A stretch of DNA of 64,000 bases from NCBI GenBank assembly GCA_013177805.1, contig JABLXU010000016.1, positions 62,001 to 126,000 on the forward strand, read 5' to 3'. Source of the stretch: Candidatus Omnitrophota bacterium (GTDB lineage Bacteria; Hinthialibacterota; Hinthialibacteria; Hinthialibacterales; Hinthialibacteraceae). The translations under genes were made by a program, and so were the position numbers. Under the pieces are notes generated by a model that worked only from the letters and a program-made list of their open reading frames with translations, did no database searches and was not told the DNA's origin. Below, in pieces: positions 61,426 to 64,000 of this stretch (position 1 is its first letter; the number at the start of each line of letters is the position of its first letter).

Positions 61426-63033
61426 GTGATGATCTGTGGTATTGTGTTGTTAACCGCTGTGGGGAAAACGGATTTGAAAATTCTAATACGAAAAGAGGAT
61501 CAATTGGCCTGCGCCGAAGTGGATGGGGGGATACGTGAACTTCATGAACAATTGCTCAACGGAGATGTGCAATGTCTTTTGCAGGTTACGGCTTCATTAC
61601 CTCTTGAAGAATCCTATAAATACAAGGTTGATTGGAAAGAGGGTTCGTTTCATAACTTGCCATCGGGATATGACATAGTGCGGGAAGACAACCGGTATGT
61701 TTTCATTCCAGTGAAACTGGCGTCGGTGGTCCGTTCTCTTCGTGAAAAGAACAAATCGGTTGTGGCGTGTGTTGTTTTCGCGACGCATCGTAATGATCCT
61801 TCCAAATTTAAAAATGAACCTGTTTCTGCGGGAATGTTAATTGCCCGCTGGCTGGCAGAAGAATTCCGGTTGGAACCCGGCAGATCGCCTGAGGATATCG
61901 GCATTGGGAAAAGCGGATGGATTAATTACCTGGATGGCGATATGCTGGCTTGCGGGAAGGGGCGTGATTATCCCGTGAACCGGGAAGGCGTATGCCGCAT
62001 CGATAGGGCCATCAAAACCTTAGCCCGTCCGGAGTATTGGGCGTGTTTGTCCGTTGGTGGAGGTTTGCCGGAGATGAAAGAGCCCATCAAGGCGTGCGCC
62101 CAATTTCATTTCCGAAACCGCGTTCATATATGGCAAGACCCAGAATTCAAGGAAGATAAAGACTGGATACTGCCAACCCACATCCCACCTTCGCCTACTG
62201 AATCTTTCCGAATCCGCCATTATGCCCTCGAGATGATCCGCCGGGGCGACTTCACCGGCGCTTACGCGCTGGCCTCTCCCTTGGAAAATGATCCAATGGA
62301 ATGGCAATGGGTGAGAAAAATAAAATCCGCACATAAATATCTGACTGGAATTTTAACCGCTTCTTCTGGTTTACCTTTTTCTTTAAGCCGATTGATAGAA
62401 CCGTCTAATCCGCGCTGCCTGTCATGTGCCTTGCGAGTTGAATCCTCTTTGCAAACCGGGCGGATTCCTGAAGCAATCTCCTGGACCTGTACTTTTTTTG
62501 ATGCTGCATTAATTGATTTTATAGTAAAAACACTCAAGCCAGATAGTATCGATGATCTGCGTAAAGTAATCACCATTGCCGCCGGTGTGCGGCTTGATAA
62601 ACGGCTTATTGAAAAAATAGACAATTCCATATATGGTTGCCTGAATCGTATCCGAGAGAGGCAATATGAATATCGGATCGGTGGGAATTACACTAGAAGG
62701 TGGTTGGAAGTAATTCAATCAAAATCGCTTACGCAATTTCGGAAAGCAATCGATCCATATAAAGGTAAACAAGTCCACATGTCTCCACTCAAATTACGAA
62801 ATATTTTAATGCATAGCCGAGTGACACAAGAATACATGGCTGAAGCCAAAAGTGTTTTTATTAGCCAAGGCCTTTGGGCGAGCAAGGAAAAAACTATGAA
62901 TGGATTCAAATTTTTGAAACAAATTTTGGTGCAGAATTTGTTCACTGAGTTAGGAATCGATCATGTTGAGAATTATTGGAACACTTTCATTGAGGACCTA
63001 TCCAATGAACTCAAAAATTACACGATTCAGTAA
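61426..63033 (+). CDS. CARF-HEPN-like protein, putative Csm6/Csx1-type cyclic-oligonucleotide-activated RNase
   Basis: N-term 'GIVLLTAVGKTDLKILI' and 'YWACLSVGGGLPEMKEPI' CARF-like; C-term 'SPLKLRNILMHSRVT' fits HEPN R-x4-H. Confidence 0.6.
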   Translation: MMICGIVLLTAVGKTDLKILIRKEDQLACAEVDGGIRELHEQLLNGDVQCLLQVTASLPLEESYKYKVDWKEGSFHNLPSGYDIVREDNRYVFIPVKLASVVRSLREKNKSVVACVVFATHRNDPSKFKNEPVSAGMLIARWLAEEFRLEPGRSPEDIGIGKSGWINYLDGDMLACGKGRDYPVNREGVCRIDRAIKTLARPEYWACLSVGGGLPEMKEPIKACAQFHFRNRVHIWQDPEFKEDKDWILPTHIPPSPTESFRIRHYALEMIRRGDFTGAYALASPLENDPMEWQWVRKIKSAHKYLTGILTASSGLPFSLSRLIEPSNPRCLSCALRVESSLQTGRIPEAISWTCTFFDAALIDFIVKTLKPDSIDDLRKVITIAAGVRLDKRLIEKIDNSIYGCLNRIRERQYEYRIGGNYTRRWLEVIQSKSLTQFRKAIDPYKGKQVHMSPLKLRNILMHSRVTQEYMAEAKSVFISQGLWASKEKTMNGFKFLKQILVQNLFTELGIDHVENYWNTFIEDLSNELKNYTIQ

Positions 63034-63045
63034 GGAGTGGTTGCC

Positions 63046-64000
63046 ATGGTTCAACGGATTCAACGGATCTTGATCAGTTGGGTAGGCAATACGGATCTAA
63101 AAGCATCGGAAAAGATCTCTCCTCAAACCGCGGTTAAATACGATGAGATCGGCCCGATTGCGCGCATCTTGTTGCATGAAGACGAATATGGATTCGATCG
63201 AGTGATTTTAATTAGTGATCACAAGTCTGACACGATTGACCGATATCAAAACTGGTTATCCGAATTGAAATTGCAAAAAAAACCCCAATGTCTAGTTCAT
63301 TCTGTAAAGCTCCATTCGCCAACGGATCTTGATGCAGTCATGACGCATGTCCTGAATGTGCTTGATATTTATTTGCCTAATGAAGACAGTCAGGATATCG
63401 ATTTGTTCTTTAATATCAGTTCAGGAACCCCGGCCATGTACGCCACCTGGTTGTTTCTGGCACAGAAAGCATACCCTGCTGTGCTTCTGGAAAGCTATTT
63501 TAAAAATGGCCAAAGTCACGTCATAAAAAAATTCGTTTCTCCAGAATTACTAACCCGACCATCCCGGATTCCTGCATTCGCTGAACTTTCCCAGGAGATC
63601 CCTCCAGAACATCGCAAGCGAATCGAAAAAGCCTTCGCGTCTATTATTGGAGAATCTCCGGCTATGAAAGCATGCCTTCGGAAGGCGAAATTTATTGCTT
63701 ACCTATTATCCCTGGAGAAACAACCAAAAAATGTGTTACTGTTGGGCGAAAGTGGTACCGGTAAGGATTTGTTGGCGAAGGCCATTCATGAATCATCGCG
63801 TCCCGGCAAACCGTTCATTTCTCAAAATTGTTCTGCCATTCCTTCGGAATTATTTGAGTCCGAGTTGTTTGGGCATGTGAAAGGCAGTTTTACCGGCGCG
63901 ATACAGGATAAAGAAGGACTCTTGGAACGAGCGCGGGGAGGCACAATCTTCCTAAACGAGATTGGAGATATCGATCCCCGCCATCAGGCCAAGTTATTGC
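63046..64000 (+). CDS. Sigma-54-dependent activator with N-terminal RtcR/CARF-like domain (3' truncated by window end; not in the ORF track)
   Basis: My translation: '[17 protein letters not shown]...[22 protein letters not shown]...', then '[23 protein letters not shown]', '[13 protein letters not shown]', '[12 protein letters not shown]'. Confidence 0.88.
   Translation, partial: MVQRIQRILISWVGNTDLKASEKISPQTAVKYDEIGPIARILLHEDEYGFDRVILISDHKSDTIDRYQNWLSELKLQKKPQCLVHSVKLHSPTDLDAVMTHVLNVLDIYLPNEDSQDIDLFFNISSGTPAMYATWLFLAQKAYPAVLLESYFKNGQSHVIKKFVSPELLTRPSRIPAFAELSQEIPPEHRKRIEKAFASIIGESPAMKACLRKAKFIAYLLSLEKQPKNVLLLGESGTGKDLLAKAIHESSRPGKPFISQNCSAIPSELFESELFGHVKGSFTGAIQDKEGLLERARGGTIFLNEIGDIDPRHQAKLL

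Overview
The 64 kb window has two parts. (1) About 1-40.5 kb is ordinary GC-rich chromosome. It holds secreted and Tat-exported catabolic enzymes (amidohydrolase, neutral ceramidase-like, beta-helix, two Gfo/Idh/MocA oxidoreductases, DUF1080, PIG-L, DUF5060) and housekeeping genes (ligA, mutM, moeA, polyprenyl synthetase, thrC-like, queG, ROK kinase, site-2 protease), plus tRNA-Gln(TTG) and tRNA-Gly(TCC). (2) From tRNA-Gly at 40565 onward is an integrated accessory island. It has a tyrosine integrase, an excisionase-like HTH protein, a CHC2/toprim/DUF3987 primase split by one in-frame TAG, a PC4-like ssDNA-binding protein, an HNH protein and a decayed IS1634-type remnant. These are followed by a defence module from about 48.5 kb to the window end: a 1276-aa RecD-like helicase with a putative C-terminal PD-(D/E)xK-like domain, then an overlapping type III-D (III-Dv-like) operon: HD-less Cas10 with GGDD, a Cas7-Cas5/Csx10-like protein, a Cas11-like protein, a Cas7-2x-like protein, a Csx19-position protein and a TIGR03986/Cas7-insertion-like protein. 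After the operon come a CARF-HEPN-like candidate RNase and a CARF/RtcR-like sigma-54 activator that runs off the window end. Most notable: the Cas11-like ORF is in the same frame as the Cas7-Cas5 ORF, separated by one TAA, which looks like a split of the Cas7-Cas5-Cas11 fusion; and the signalling output appears to be both RNA cleavage and sigma-54 transcription. No CRISPR array, cas1, cas2 or cas6 is visible. All family calls were made by reading motifs; no database search was run.
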